NCBI RefSeq assembly: GCF_014217545.1
Contig: NZ_CP043178.1
Span: forward strand, 1,364,001 to 1,428,000
Direction: 5' to 3'
Source of the DNA: Pseudarthrobacter sp. NBSH8
GTDB lineage: Bacteria; Actinomycetota; Actinomycetes; Actinomycetales; Micrococcaceae
DNA length: 64,000 nt
In this document: positions 46,184-55,029 of the stretch, piece after piece
Numbering within the stretch: position 1 is the first letter of the stretch
Layout: each line of letters begins with the position of its first letter
The notes under the pieces: model-generated
Database searches by the model: none
What the model was told of the DNA's origin: nothing
What the model saw: only the letters and a program-made list of their open reading frames with translations
Program-made: the position numbers and the translations under genes

Positions 46184-47038
46184 GTGGCCGTCGAGAAGAA
46201 CACCCGCAAACTGGACAAAGGCATTGTCCGCGATTTCAGTTCCCGGATGAGCTACGCGTCCTATCTCCACCTGCCCACCCTGCTCAGTGCCCAGCAGCCG
46301 GTCAGCACACCCGAGCACCACGACGAGCTGCTGTTCATCATCCAGCACCAGACCACCGAGCTGTGGCTGAAGCTGGTCCTGCATGAGCTCCGCAGCGCCG
46401 CGGCCTGGCTGCGCGCAGACGATCTCGGCTCCGCACTCAAGGGCATCGCCCGGGTCAAACACATTCAGAGAACCCTGACGGAGCAGTGGTCGGTGCTGGC
46501 CACGCTGACGCCCACGGAGTACTCCCAGTTCCGCGGTTTCCTGGGCAACTCCTCCGGCTTCCAGTCCAGCCAATACCGGGCCGTCGAGTTCATCCTCGGC
46601 AACAAGAACCGCAAAATGCTGCCGGTGTTCGAATCGGACCCGGAAGCACACGCCATGCTGGAGGAGCTGCTGAACGCGCCCAGCATCTACGACGAGTTCC
46701 TGGCCTACTTGGCCCGGCAGGGTTTCGACGTCCCGCAGTCCATCCTGGAGCGGGACGTCACCCGCGCCCACGAGTTCTGCCCCGACCTGTTACCGCTGTT
46801 CAAGCACATCTACGAAAACGCCGCCGATAACTGGGGCGCCTACGAGGCCTGCGAGGAACTCGTGGACCTGGAAGATAATTTCCAGCTCTGGCGGTTCCGG
46901 CACTTCCGCACTGTCCAGCGGACCATCGGGATGAAAACGGGAACCGGGGGATCAAGCGGCGCTGCCTTCCTGCAGAAGGCCCTTGAGCTCACCTTCTTCC
47001 CTGAATTGTTTGCGGTACGGACGGAGATCGGCCAATGA
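46184..47038 (+). CDS. kynA: Tryptophan 2,3-dioxygenase
   Basis: A 284-residue heme enzyme that opens the indole ring of tryptophan to N-formylkynurenine. The N-terminal segment [13 protein letters not shown] and [25 protein letters not shown] include the substrate-contacting residues; [29 protein letters not shown] near the C-terminus carries the proximal heme histidine and the conserved GTGGS loop. GTG at 46184 is preceded by GGGAGG at 7 nt. Overlaps kynU by 4 nt. Confidence 0.96.
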   Translation: MAVEKNTRKLDKGIVRDFSSRMSYASYLHLPTLLSAQQPVSTPEHHDELLFIIQHQTTELWLKLVLHELRSAAAWLRADDLGSALKGIARVKHIQRTLTEQWSVLATLTPTEYSQFRGFLGNSSGFQSSQYRAVEFILGNKNRKMLPVFESDPEAHAMLEELLNAPSIYDEFLAYLARQGFDVPQSILERDVTRAHEFCPDLLPLFKHIYENAADNWGAYEACEELVDLEDNFQLWRFRHFRTVQRTIGMKTGTGGSSGAAFLQKALELTFFPELFAVRTEIGQ

Positions 47039-48294
47039 GCAATGCGATGGACGCGAAGATTGAAACTCACGACGGCACCACCCTCCTTGAGCAGGCAGTG
47101 CGACTGGACGTCGCTGACCCGTTGGCACGCTACCGCGGCCTCTTCATCGGGACGGACACGGACCTTTCCTACCTCGACGGCAATTCCCTGGGCCGCCCGC
47201 TGAAGAGGACCCCGCGGGACATCAGCGCCTTTATCGAGGAAGGCTGGGGCGGCAGGCTCATTCGTGGGTGGGACGAGGAATGGCTGGACTTGCCACAGGC
47301 CATCGGCGACCAACTGGGCCGGGCTGTCCTCGGCGCAGCCCCGGGCCAGACCGTCATCGCCGACTCCACCACGGTGGTGCTCTACAAGCTGATCCGTGCT
47401 GCGCTGGCCACCGTTGCTGACGCGGCCCGCACCGAGATTGTTCTGGACACCGACAATTTCCCCACGGACCGCTACCTGGTCGAGGGCATCGCCCGCGAGG
47501 AAGGCCTGACCCTGCACTGGATCGAAGCCGATCCAGCGTCCGGGGTCACTATTGAACAGGTGCGGAACGCAACCGGTGCGGCCACCGCCGTCGTACTTTT
47601 AAGCCACGTGGCCTACCGCTCCGGCTTCCTGGCAGACCTTCCGGGTATTACGGAAGCTGCGCACGGCGCGGGGGCACTGGTGGTCTGGGATCTGTGCCAT
47701 TCCGCCGGCTCGGTGGAGCTGGACCTGGACGGGGCGGATGTGGATTTTGCCGCGGGCTGCACCTACAAGTACCTCAACGGGGGACCGGGCTCGCCGGCGT
47801 TCGCCTACGTCAACCGCCGGCACCTGCCCGGACTCCAGCAGCCGATCTGGGGCTGGATGGGACGCAAGGACGCGTTCGAGCTGGCAGCGGGCTACGAGGC
47901 GGCGCCGGGCATCCGCAGTTTCCTGAGCGGCACGCCGGCCATCTTCGGGATGCTGGCCATGCGCGGGACCCTTGACCTCATCGAAGAGACCGGCATGGCT
48001 GCCATCCGGGAGAAGTCGCTGAAACTCACCGCCTACGCCGTGCAGCTGTATGAGGCCTGGCTGGAGCCGACGGGCGTGGAGCTTGCATCGCCGCGCGATC
48101 CGGAGCTTCGCGGGAGCCACATCACCCTGGATCATCCGGCGTTCCGGAACGTGACGGCGGCGCTGTGGGAACAGGACGTCATCCCGGACTTCCGCGCACC
48201 ACAAGGGATCCGCGTGGGGCTGTCGCCCCTGAGCACCAGCTTCGCTGAACTGTTCCGGGGGATGGCTGCCATTCGGGATCAGCTGCGCCGCTGA
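47035..48294 (+). CDS. kynU: Kynureninase
   Basis: A 419-residue PLP enzyme that cleaves kynurenine to anthranilate and alanine. Visible features: [15 protein letters not shown] near the N-terminus, [60 protein letters not shown] with the Schiff-base lysine in YKYLNGG, and the C-terminal [18 protein letters not shown]. Coupled to kynA by ATGA. The intermediate formamidase (kynB) is absent from the pair. The next genes are the unrelated rpsO-pnp. Confidence 0.95.
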   Translation: MSNAMDAKIETHDGTTLLEQAVRLDVADPLARYRGLFIGTDTDLSYLDGNSLGRPLKRTPRDISAFIEEGWGGRLIRGWDEEWLDLPQAIGDQLGRAVLGAAPGQTVIADSTTVVLYKLIRAALATVADAARTEIVLDTDNFPTDRYLVEGIAREEGLTLHWIEADPASGVTIEQVRNATGAATAVVLLSHVAYRSGFLADLPGITEAAHGAGALVVWDLCHSAGSVELDLDGADVDFAAGCTYKYLNGGPGSPAFAYVNRRHLPGLQQPIWGWMGRKDAFELAAGYEAAPGIRSFLSGTPAIFGMLAMRGTLDLIEETGMAAIREKSLKLTAYAVQLYEAWLEPTGVELASPRDPELRGSHITLDHPAFRNVTAALWEQDVIPDFRAPQGIRVGLSPLSTSFAELFRGMAAIRDQLRR

Positions 48295-48309
48295 ACTGCT
48301 GCCTTTTGC

Positions 48310-48348
48310 TGACGGTTTTTGGGGACGGCATTTGGTGACGGGGCTTGG
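48310..48348 (+). repeat. Three 13-bp tandem repeats after kynU
   Basis: Units TGACGGTTTTTGG, GGACGGCATTTGG and TGACGGGGCTTGG lie head to tail, followed by a decayed fourth unit. Located between kynU and the rpsO promoter; role unknown. Confidence 0.55.
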
Positions 48349-48365
48349 CAACGGCGGGGGCTGTT

Positions 48366-48395
48366 TCGACAAGATTGCGGCGGGGCCGGTAAACT
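48366..48395 (+). promoter_or_regulatory. Promoter of rpsO
   Basis: TCGACA (48366-48371), 18-bp spacer, TAAACT (48390-48395). The transcript would have a leader of about 135 nt before the GTG at 48537, long enough to hold an autoregulatory S15-binding structure, though none was identified. Confidence 0.5.
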
Positions 48396-48536
48396 AAGGG
48401 TTGGTTCCGGCTGCAGTCCGTGGCGGCTGGTTCCTGTCATGTGTGGAAAGACCCTGGTTTCCGGGGAATTCCCGCGCGGGCAGACCCGGCAGTGAAGTAC
48501 TGAATCGGGCCTCACGGCACATCTCTAGGAGTTATT

Positions 48537-48806
48537 GTGGCACTTGAAGCCGCTGTAAAGCAGTCCATCATCCAGGATTTCGCAACGTCCGAGGGCGACA
48601 CCGGTTCACCGGAGGTCCAGGTTGCAGTCCTGACTCAGCGGATCAAGGATCTGACTGAGCACATGAAGGTGCACAAGCACGATTACCACACCCAGCGCGG
48701 TCTGCTGGCCATGGTTGGTCGGCGCAAGCGTATGCTCACCTACCTCAAGAACACTGACATCACCCGCTACCGTGCGCTCATCGAGCGTCTCGGCCTGCGC
48801 CGCTAG
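48537..48806 (+). CDS. rpsO: 30S ribosomal protein S15
   Basis: An 89-residue protein with the complete S15 fold: the segment [43 protein letters not shown] is near-universal, followed by [12 protein letters not shown] and the ending LIERLGLRR. It binds 16S rRNA helices 20-22 early in 30S assembly. The GTG start has TAGGAG 6 nt upstream. Followed by a hairpin terminator and then pnp. Confidence 0.98.
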   Translation: MALEAAVKQSIIQDFATSEGDTGSPEVQVAVLTQRIKDLTEHMKVHKHDYHTQRGLLAMVGRRKRMLTYLKNTDITRYRALIERLGLRR

Positions 48807-48820
48807 TCAGCTTTAAGGGG

Positions 48821-48851
48821 CGGCCCCTTCCGCGACGGAAAGGGCCGCCTT
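48821..48851 (+). terminator. Hairpin terminator after rpsO
   Basis: GGCGGCCCCTTCCG (48821-48834), loop CGA, CGGAAAGGGCCGCC (48838-48851), one mismatch, followed by TTCTT. May be partial, allowing read-through to pnp. Confidence 0.8.
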
Positions 48852-49054
48852 CTTCAGAACAAAATTAAACAGGAGGATCAACCGCATCACGCATTCGCGG
48901 TCCTCGGTAGTGATCCCCGGGAACGGCTTCGAAGAATGAAGCCCTCGGCCCGTGGGTCTCGATCGATGACCGGGTGCAGTGCAGGCCAGTAGACAGATGC
49001 TGGACTGGGTTGATGCGGCTGGACTCCGTGAAACAAGAAACGGAGGTGACTCTC

Positions 49055-51319
49055 TTGGAGGGTCCCGAAATCCAGTTCTCAGAAGCAGTCATTGACAATG
49101 GCCGCTTTGGCAAGCGTGTAATCCGCTTTGAAACCGGCCGCCTTGCCAAGCAGGCAGCCGGCGCAGCCATGGTGTACATCGACGAAGACACCGCGCTGCT
49201 GTCCGCCACCACCGCAGGCAAGCACCCGCGCGAAGGCTTCGACTTCTTCCCCCTGACGGTTGACGTTGAAGAGCGCATGTACGCCGCAGGCCGTATCCCG
49301 GGCTCGTTCTTCCGCCGCGAAGGCCGCCCGTCCACCGAGGCCATCCTGGCCTGCCGCCTCATGGACCGCCCGCTGCGTCCGGCCTTCGTCAAGGGCCTGC
49401 GCAACGAGGTCCAGATCGTGGTGACCGTCCTGGCCATCAACCCTGACGAGCTCTACGACGTGGTGGCCATCAACGCCTCCTCCATGTCCACCCAGCTCTC
49501 CGGCCTGCCGTTCTCCGGCCCGATCGGCGGCGTCCGCGTTGCCCTCGTCGCTGACGAGCACGGTTCGCAGTGGGTTGCTTTCCCCAAGCACTCCCAGCTC
49601 GAGAACTCCGTGTTCAACATGGTTGTAGCCGGCAGGACTGTGTCGGGAGCCGACGGAGACGACGTCGCCATCATGATGGTCGAAGCCGAAGCAACCGACA
49701 ACTCCTGGAACCTCATCAAGGAACAGGGCGCCACGGCTCCCACCGAAGAGGTTGTCTCCGAGGGCCTCGAGGCTGCCAAGCCGTTCATCAAGGCACTCTG
49801 CGAGGCCCAGGCTGACCTGGCTGCACGCGCTGCCAAGCCCACCGTTGAGTTCCCGGTCTTCCTGGACTACCAGGATGACGTCTACGCTGCTGTTGAGTCC
49901 GCTGCCGCTGAGAAGCTGGCCGCTGTCTTCCAGATCGCTGACAAGCAGGAACGCGACGTTGCAACGGATGCGCTCAAGGACGAAGTCACGTCTTCCCTGG
50001 CCGGCCAGTTCGAAGGCCGCGACAAGGAGCTGTCCGCAGCATTCCGCTCGGTCACCAAGCACGTTGTGCGCCAGCGTATCCTCAAGGACCAGATCCGCAT
50101 CGACGGCCGTGGCCTGACGGACATCCGCCAGCTCACCGCCGAGGTTGAAGTTCTGCCCCGCGTGCACGGCTCAGCAATCTTCGAGCGCGGCGAAACCCAG
50201 ATCATGGGTGTCACCACGCTGAACATGCTCAAGATGGAACAGCAGATCGATTCGCTGTCGCCCGTCACGCGCAAGCGCTACATGCACAACTACAACTTCC
50301 CGCCGTACTCCACCGGTGAGACCGGCCGCGTGGGTTCGCCCAAGCGCCGCGAAATCGGCCATGGCGCCCTCGCAGAGCGCGCCATCATGCCGGTACTGCC
50401 GTCCCGCGAGGAATTCCCCTATGCGATCCGCCAGGTGTCTGAGGCTCTCAGCTCCAACGGTTCGACCTCGATGGGTTCCGTCTGCGCCTCTACGCTGTCC
50501 CTACTCAACGCCGGTGTGCCGCTGAAGGCTGCTGTTGCCGGTATCGCCATGGGCCTGGTCTCTGACCAGGTTGACGGCCAGACCCGCTACGCAGCCCTGA
50601 CCGATATCCTCGGCGCCGAAGATGCTTTCGGCGACATGGACTTCAAGGTTGCCGGCACCGCCGAATTCGTGACAGCCATCCAGCTGGACACGAAGCTCGA
50701 CGGCATCCCCGCTTCCGTGCTGGCAGCAGCGCTGAAGCAGGCCCGCGAAGCCCGTCTCCACATCCTGGACGTCCTGAACTCCGCGATTGACACCCCGGAT
50801 GAGCTCTCCGAGTTCGCGCCGCGCGTCATCGCGGTCAAGATCCCGGTTGACAAGATCGGCGAGGTCATTGGGCCCAAGGGCAAGATGATCAACCAGATCC
50901 AGGAAGACACCGGCGCGGACATCTCCATCGAGGACGACGGCACGGTCTACATTGGCGCCACGAACGGTCCGTCTGCTGACGCAGCACGCTCCGCGATCAA
51001 CGCCATTGCCAACCCGCAGATCCCGGAAATCGGCGAGCGCTACCTGGGTACGGTCGTTAAGACCACCACCTTCGGTGCCTTCATTTCGCTGACCCCGGGC
51101 AAGGATGGCCTGCTGCACATCTCCGAGCTGCGCAAGCTGGCCAACGGCAAGCGCGTGGACAACGTTGATGACGTGGTTTCCGTCGGCCAGAAGATCCAGG
51201 TGGAAATCACCAAAATCGATGACCGTGGCAAGCTGTCGCTGTCCCCCGTAGTGGCTGAAGAAGAAGGCGTCGAGCTTGTTGACGCTTCCGCCGCAGAGGG
51301 CGCTGCCGAAGCGGAGTAG
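49055..51319 (+). CDS. pnp: Polyribonucleotide nucleotidyltransferase (PNPase)
   Basis: A 754-residue phosphorolytic 3' to 5' exonuclease. Two RNase PH-like domains (about 15-240 and 340-560) flank an alpha-helical domain; the second contains [29 protein letters not shown] and the catalytic DGRTRY-like site. The KH domain has [15 protein letters not shown] and the S1 domain has [20 protein letters not shown]. The TTG start at 49055 is chosen because CGGAGGTGA lies 5 nt upstream and the protein then begins [13 protein letters not shown] as in relatives. The 200-nt leader from the rpsO terminator has no gene. Confidence 0.96.
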   Translation: MEGPEIQFSEAVIDNGRFGKRVIRFETGRLAKQAAGAAMVYIDEDTALLSATTAGKHPREGFDFFPLTVDVEERMYAAGRIPGSFFRREGRPSTEAILACRLMDRPLRPAFVKGLRNEVQIVVTVLAINPDELYDVVAINASSMSTQLSGLPFSGPIGGVRVALVADEHGSQWVAFPKHSQLENSVFNMVVAGRTVSGADGDDVAIMMVEAEATDNSWNLIKEQGATAPTEEVVSEGLEAAKPFIKALCEAQADLAARAAKPTVEFPVFLDYQDDVYAAVESAAAEKLAAVFQIADKQERDVATDALKDEVTSSLAGQFEGRDKELSAAFRSVTKHVVRQRILKDQIRIDGRGLTDIRQLTAEVEVLPRVHGSAIFERGETQIMGVTTLNMLKMEQQIDSLSPVTRKRYMHNYNFPPYSTGETGRVGSPKRREIGHGALAERAIMPVLPSREEFPYAIRQVSEALSSNGSTSMGSVCASTLSLLNAGVPLKAAVAGIAMGLVSDQVDGQTRYAALTDILGAEDAFGDMDFKVAGTAEFVTAIQLDTKLDGIPASVLAAALKQAREARLHILDVLNSAIDTPDELSEFAPRVIAVKIPVDKIGEVIGPKGKMINQIQEDTGADISIEDDGTVYIGATNGPSADAARSAINAIANPQIPEIGERYLGTVVKTTTFGAFISLTPGKDGLLHISELRKLANGKRVDNVDDVVSVGQKIQVEITKIDDRGKLSLSPVVAEEEGVELVDASAAEGAAEAE

Positions 51320-51365
51320 CCCATTGGCGCGGAGTAACATCCTCCGTCACTCAGCATGAATCGAC

Positions 51366-51392
51366 GGGGCCGGTGGATGATCCACCGGCCCC
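51366..51392. terminator. Perfect GC hairpin after pnp
   Basis: GGGGCCGGTGGAT and ATCCACCGGCCCC around a single G; 13-bp perfect arms. No T-tract follows, so it may protect the 3' end or terminate inefficiently. Confidence 0.65.
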
Positions 51393-51443
51393 GCCGCTGT
51401 TACGATGGCAGCCAGATCCGGCTGCCTCTCCTGAAAGGCTTCA

Positions 51444-52787
51444 ATGACTGTTGTACCCCTGCCGCTTGAGCAGAACCAGCCCGGCGACACCCTGGTCCAC
51501 GGCTCCGACGGCGGCTCCGTTGTCCGGCGTTCAGTGCTGCCGGGCGGCGTGCGGGTACTCACCGAAGCGATGCCGGGCCAGCGTTCGGCGACCATCGGTT
51601 TCTGGGTGGGCGTCGGGTCACGCGATGAAGCCCCGGGCCAGCACGGCTCCACGCACTTCCTGGAGCACCTCCTGTTCAAGGGAACCAAGCGTCGCACCGC
51701 CCTGGAAATCGCCTCGGCCTTTGATGAAGTGGGTGGGGAGTCCAACGCCGCCACGGCCAAGGAGAGCACCTGCTACTTCGCACGCGTGCTGGACACGGAC
51801 CTGCCGATGGCCATCGACGTCATTGCCGATATGATCACCGGTGCCGTCCTGGATCCGGCCGAAATGGAGCAGGAACGCGACGTCATCCTGGAGGAAATCG
51901 CCATGGACAGCGATGACCCCACGGACGTTGCGCACGAGAACTTTGTGGCTGCCGTCCTGGGCAGACACCCGTTGGGCCGCCCCATCGGCGGCACTCCAGC
52001 CGCGATCCGGGCCGTCGCCCGCGACTCTGTCTGGGAGCACTACCGCCGCTACTACCGCCCGGATGAGCTGGTCATCACCGCCGCCGGGGGCCTGGAGCAC
52101 GACGTCGTCTGCCGCCTTGTGGTCAACGCCCTCCACACTGCCGGGTGGTCACTTCAGCCGGACGCCGCCCCGGTGGATCGCCGTTCCACAGCGCGGGCGG
52201 ACATCACCGGCACTGCCGGGCTGCATGTGGTCAAGCGTGCAGTTGAGCAGGCGAACATCATCATGGGCTGCCCCACGATTGTGGCCACCGATGAACGGCG
52301 CTACGTCATGAGCGTCCTCAACGCCGTCCTGGGCGGCGGGATGTCCTCGCGGCTGTTCCAGGAGATCCGCGAAAAGCGTGGCCTGGTGTACTCCACATAC
52401 TCCTTTGCCTCCTCTTACGCGGATGCCGGCTACTTCGGGATGTACGCAGGGTGCACTCCGTCCAAGGTCCGCCAGGTGTTGGACCTGCTGGGGCTGGAGC
52501 TGGACAAGCTTGCCGAAGGCGGGATCTCCGACGACGAACTGCGCAAGGCCGTAGGCCAGCTGTGCGGCGGAATTGTCCTGGCACTGGAGGACACGGGCTC
52601 CCGAATGTCCCGCCTGGGCCGCGCTGAACTGGTGTCCGGTGAATACCAGGACATAGACGAGACCCTGCGGCAGATCAAGGCGGTCACCGCGCAGGAGGTC
52701 CAGGACCTTGCCAGGGAACTGGCAGCCGCCCCGCGGACTGTCACCGTGGTGGGCCCGTTTGAGGAGACCGAAACCTTCGGTCTCTGA
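51444..52787 (+). CDS. M16 family zinc metallopeptidase (pitrilysin type)
   Basis: A 447-residue insulinase-family protease. The inverted zinc motif HFLEHLLFKG (HxxEH) lies near residue 70 with the third ligand glutamate about 75 residues later in NAATAKESTCYFARVLD. The C-terminal inactive half carries the RLFQEIREKRGLVYSTYSF substrate segment. It is the standard gene downstream of pnp in actinobacteria. ATG at 51444 follows GAAAGG. Substrates unknown; processing of small peptides is expected for the family. Confidence 0.94.
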   Translation: MTVVPLPLEQNQPGDTLVHGSDGGSVVRRSVLPGGVRVLTEAMPGQRSATIGFWVGVGSRDEAPGQHGSTHFLEHLLFKGTKRRTALEIASAFDEVGGESNAATAKESTCYFARVLDTDLPMAIDVIADMITGAVLDPAEMEQERDVILEEIAMDSDDPTDVAHENFVAAVLGRHPLGRPIGGTPAAIRAVARDSVWEHYRRYYRPDELVITAAGGLEHDVVCRLVVNALHTAGWSLQPDAAPVDRRSTARADITGTAGLHVVKRAVEQANIIMGCPTIVATDERRYVMSVLNAVLGGGMSSRLFQEIREKRGLVYSTYSFASSYADAGYFGMYAGCTPSKVRQVLDLLGLELDKLAEGGISDDELRKAVGQLCGGIVLALEDTGSRMSRLGRAELVSGEYQDIDETLRQIKAVTAQEVQDLARELAAAPRTVTVVGPFEETETFGL

Positions 52788-52806
52788 GCGGCAGGCCCGC
52801 GCCCGC

Positions 52807-52812
52807 AATAAT
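52807..52812 (+). promoter_or_regulatory. -10 box for leaderless DUF1579-like gene
   Basis: AATAAT, then 6 nt, then ATG at 52819. Confidence 0.4.
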
Positions 52813-52818
52813 GAACCT

Positions 52819-53280
52819 ATGAACATTCCGCAGCCGGGCACGGTGCACGCCGTACTGGAGAACTTTCTGGGCCATTGGCGCGGCACCACCCGGCTGGACG
52901 CGTCGGCCTGGGGGCCCCAGCGCACGGCCGCGGCGGAAGTCAGTTACACCAGGGCTGCCGGGGGCTACGCCGTGGTGCAAAGTTACAGGCACACCGAAGC
53001 TGATGGCACGCACTTTGAGGGCCATGGTGTCTTTACTGTCGACCGTGACCACAACGACATCCTCTGGTACCACGTGGACAGCCTGGGCCTGCCGCCTGGA
53101 GCCCCGGCCCGGTGCACGTGGGTGGATGGTGTGCTGCGCGTCGAGCGCCACAATGACCGGAGGACAGCCCGCCATACCTTCCGTGTGGACAACGACGTGC
53201 TCATCCACACCGCAGAGTTGCGCCTCGGCGACGGCCAGGATTTTGTCCCGTTCATGACGTCCGAGTGCCGCCGCGTCTGA
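52819..53280 (+). CDS. DUF1579-like beta-barrel protein
   Basis: A 153-residue protein with the beginning VLENFLGHWRGTTRLD, where the F.G.W.G pattern is typical of DUF1579 and of nitrobindin/lipocalin-like small beta barrels, and alternating beta-strand character throughout (GGYAVVQSYRHTEADGTHFEGHGVFTVD). No enzyme motif is visible. Overlapping starts from the M16 gene frame are rejected; ATG at 52819 has a well-placed promoter box. Function unknown. Confidence 0.75.
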   Translation: MNIPQPGTVHAVLENFLGHWRGTTRLDASAWGPQRTAAAEVSYTRAAGGYAVVQSYRHTEADGTHFEGHGVFTVDRDHNDILWYHVDSLGLPPGAPARCTWVDGVLRVERHNDRRTARHTFRVDNDVLIHTAELRLGDGQDFVPFMTSECRRV

Positions 53281-53374
53281 CCCCATCCCGCCGTGCGTTC
53301 CACCGTGCTCACTGACACTGACGGCCCCTACCTCTGCGCGAACAGACACTTGCGGCCCTTCAGAATTCCGGCCG

Positions 53375-53656
53375 TCAGGCGGCTGATTCCAGAATCCTTG
53401 TCCGCGGCGCGCCGTTCAGGGCTGGCGCTGCGGAGGAAGAATTCCACACCCTGTCTTTCAGGGTCGCCAGCAATTGCTCGGCCTGGCCGCGTTCCGTGAA
53501 ATCGAGTTCCACCACCACGTAGTGGGGGTCGTCCACCGGCTGGGAAATCCGGTGGCCGACGACCCCGGACGCCGCGCGGTCCACCGGATCCCGGTCGAAG
53601 GCCGCCTTCCACATGCCAAAGTCCTTGATGCCATGTTCTATCTGCAGTGTGTACAT
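53375..53656 (-). CDS. Small dimeric alpha-beta barrel-like protein
   Basis: A 93-residue protein starting [37 protein letters not shown] with a following strand [26 protein letters not shown]. The pattern (strand, WKAAFDRDP helix, strand, helix) resembles antibiotic-biosynthesis-monooxygenase or cyclase-like ferredoxin folds. A strong AAGGAG lies 7 nt before the ATG, confirming a real gene despite its size. It is convergent with the DUF1579-like gene and divergent from the LuxR gene. No substrate can be proposed. Confidence 0.78.
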   Translation of the reverse strand: MYTLQIEHGIKDFGMWKAAFDRDPVDRAASGVVGHRISQPVDDPHYVVVELDFTERGQAEQLLATLKDRVWNSSSAAPALNGAPRTRILESAA

Positions 53657-53850
53657 TGCTGATTCTCCTTAGTTGATCGCGTTAGTTGGTCGCACGTGTT
53701 GACTCCGTGCTCCGACCCTTTGCTCCGCTGCCGGGAGAGCCGCACGGTTCCGCCGCGTTGCGTACCGTCACGGTAACTGTTGGCCGCTGCCGCCGGTATC
53801 CCAGAAATCTGGGGTCCTGGGACGGAAGCGCCGGCGCCGGCCGCAGAGCG

Positions 53851-53856
53851 CATACT
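53851..53856 (+). promoter_or_regulatory. -10 box for leaderless LuxR gene
   Basis: CATACT, then 6 nt (GGGGGA), then ATG at 53863. The G-run could also serve as a weak ribosome site. Confidence 0.4.
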
Positions 53857-53862
53857 GGGGGA

Positions 53863-55017
53863 ATGACCGCTGGCAGGCCCTGGCGCCGGAGCCTTGAACG
53901 GATCCGGCTGATCGGCGATTCCGCCCCGGATCACCACTCATTGCGCACCGCTGTGATTGCTGAGTTGGGCCGGGTGCTTCCGTTCAGCGCCTTCGTCTGG
54001 CCGATTTCAGATCCGCTGACGGCGACGGGCATCTCGCCCATTGCCCGGATTCCGTGCCCGGACGAACTGCCGTTGCTGATCCGGCTCAAGTACCTGACGC
54101 CGGCAGGTCGGTGGACGCGGTTGGCGATCAGTACGTCGCCGGCAACGACGCTGCTGCGAGAAACGGCCGGCAATCCATCCCGGAGCCTGGTCTGGAATGG
54201 CTTGATGAAGCGCTACGGGGTGACCGATGTCCTGTTCGCAGTGCTGGCGGATAAACACGGCTGCTGGGGTTGGCTTGACCTCTGGCGAACGGCGCAGGAC
54301 GATCCCTTTACTGCCGAGGAAGTGGGATACATCGCCGCCGTGACGCGTGAGGTGATGCCCGCCCTGCGTCGTTCGATAGCCCGGCAGTTTCTTATGGAGG
54401 TGCCCGGCGGACGCGACCCCGTAGGACGCGACCCCGTAGGACAGGAGGTGGTCCGTGCGGGGGCGTCAGCCATCGACGGAGGTCCGAGGCCGGACTTGCC
54501 TCAGCAGGCTGTGCTGACTCTGGATGCGGATCTGGCCGTGGTGGGTGGAACGGCTTCGGTGGGGGAGTGGCTGGGGCTGCTTCAGCCTGGCCCGCGTCCC
54601 TTTCAACGCGTAGCGGCCGAGGTTTTCAACGTTGCTGCCCAGTTGCTGGCGCGTGAGGCGGGCGTGGATCGGCATCCTCCGTCCGCCCGTGTGCACATAG
54701 GGTCAGGCCAGTGGGCCCTGATCCAGGCCAGCCGGATGGACTCCACCGGCACAGCGGCCATTCCGCCATTGGCCGTGACCATCCAGGCATGCCCTCCGGG
54801 GGCGCGCCTTGATATGTTCGCCCGGAGCTTCGGGCTGACAACGCGGCAGCGGGAATTGTTTGAGCTTGCCGCCAGCGGCGCCGACACCAACGCCATGGCT
54901 GACGCCTTGGGGATCGGGGCCTACACCGTTCAGGATCAGTTCAAGCAGATTTTCGAGACATGCGGCGTCCATAGCCGCGCGACTTTGTTGGCCCTGGCGA
55001 TGGGAACGGCCCAGTAA
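53863..55017 (+). CDS. LuxR family transcriptional regulator with GAF-like N-terminal region
   Basis: A 384-residue regulator. The C-terminal 60 residues form a LuxR/GerE helix-turn-helix (FGLTTRQRELFELAASGADTNAMADALGIGAYTVQDQFKQIF). The N-terminal 180 residues resemble a GAF-like sensor (ELGRVLPFSAFVWPISDP ... WGWLDLWRTAQDDPFTAEEVGYIAAVTREVMPAL). The linker near residue 185 carries two identical 15-bp units (54409-54423 and 54424-54438) encoding GRDPV repeated. No response-regulator receiver domain. The targets are unknown; it is flanked by a small-protein gene and an HNH gene and may act elsewhere. Confidence 0.82.
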   Translation: MTAGRPWRRSLERIRLIGDSAPDHHSLRTAVIAELGRVLPFSAFVWPISDPLTATGISPIARIPCPDELPLLIRLKYLTPAGRWTRLAISTSPATTLLRETAGNPSRSLVWNGLMKRYGVTDVLFAVLADKHGCWGWLDLWRTAQDDPFTAEEVGYIAAVTREVMPALRRSIARQFLMEVPGGRDPVGRDPVGQEVVRAGASAIDGGPRPDLPQQAVLTLDADLAVVGGTASVGEWLGLLQPGPRPFQRVAAEVFNVAAQLLAREAGVDRHPPSARVHIGSGQWALIQASRMDSTGTAAIPPLAVTIQACPPGARLDMFARSFGLTTRQRELFELAASGADTNAMADALGIGAYTVQDQFKQIFETCGVHSRATLLALAMGTAQ

Positions 55018-55029
55018 CCGGACCGGCCG

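Noticed and set aside
48366..48536. Known S15 autoregulatory leader class
   Set aside because: The leader is long enough, but I could not recognise a specific pseudoknot or mimic structure.
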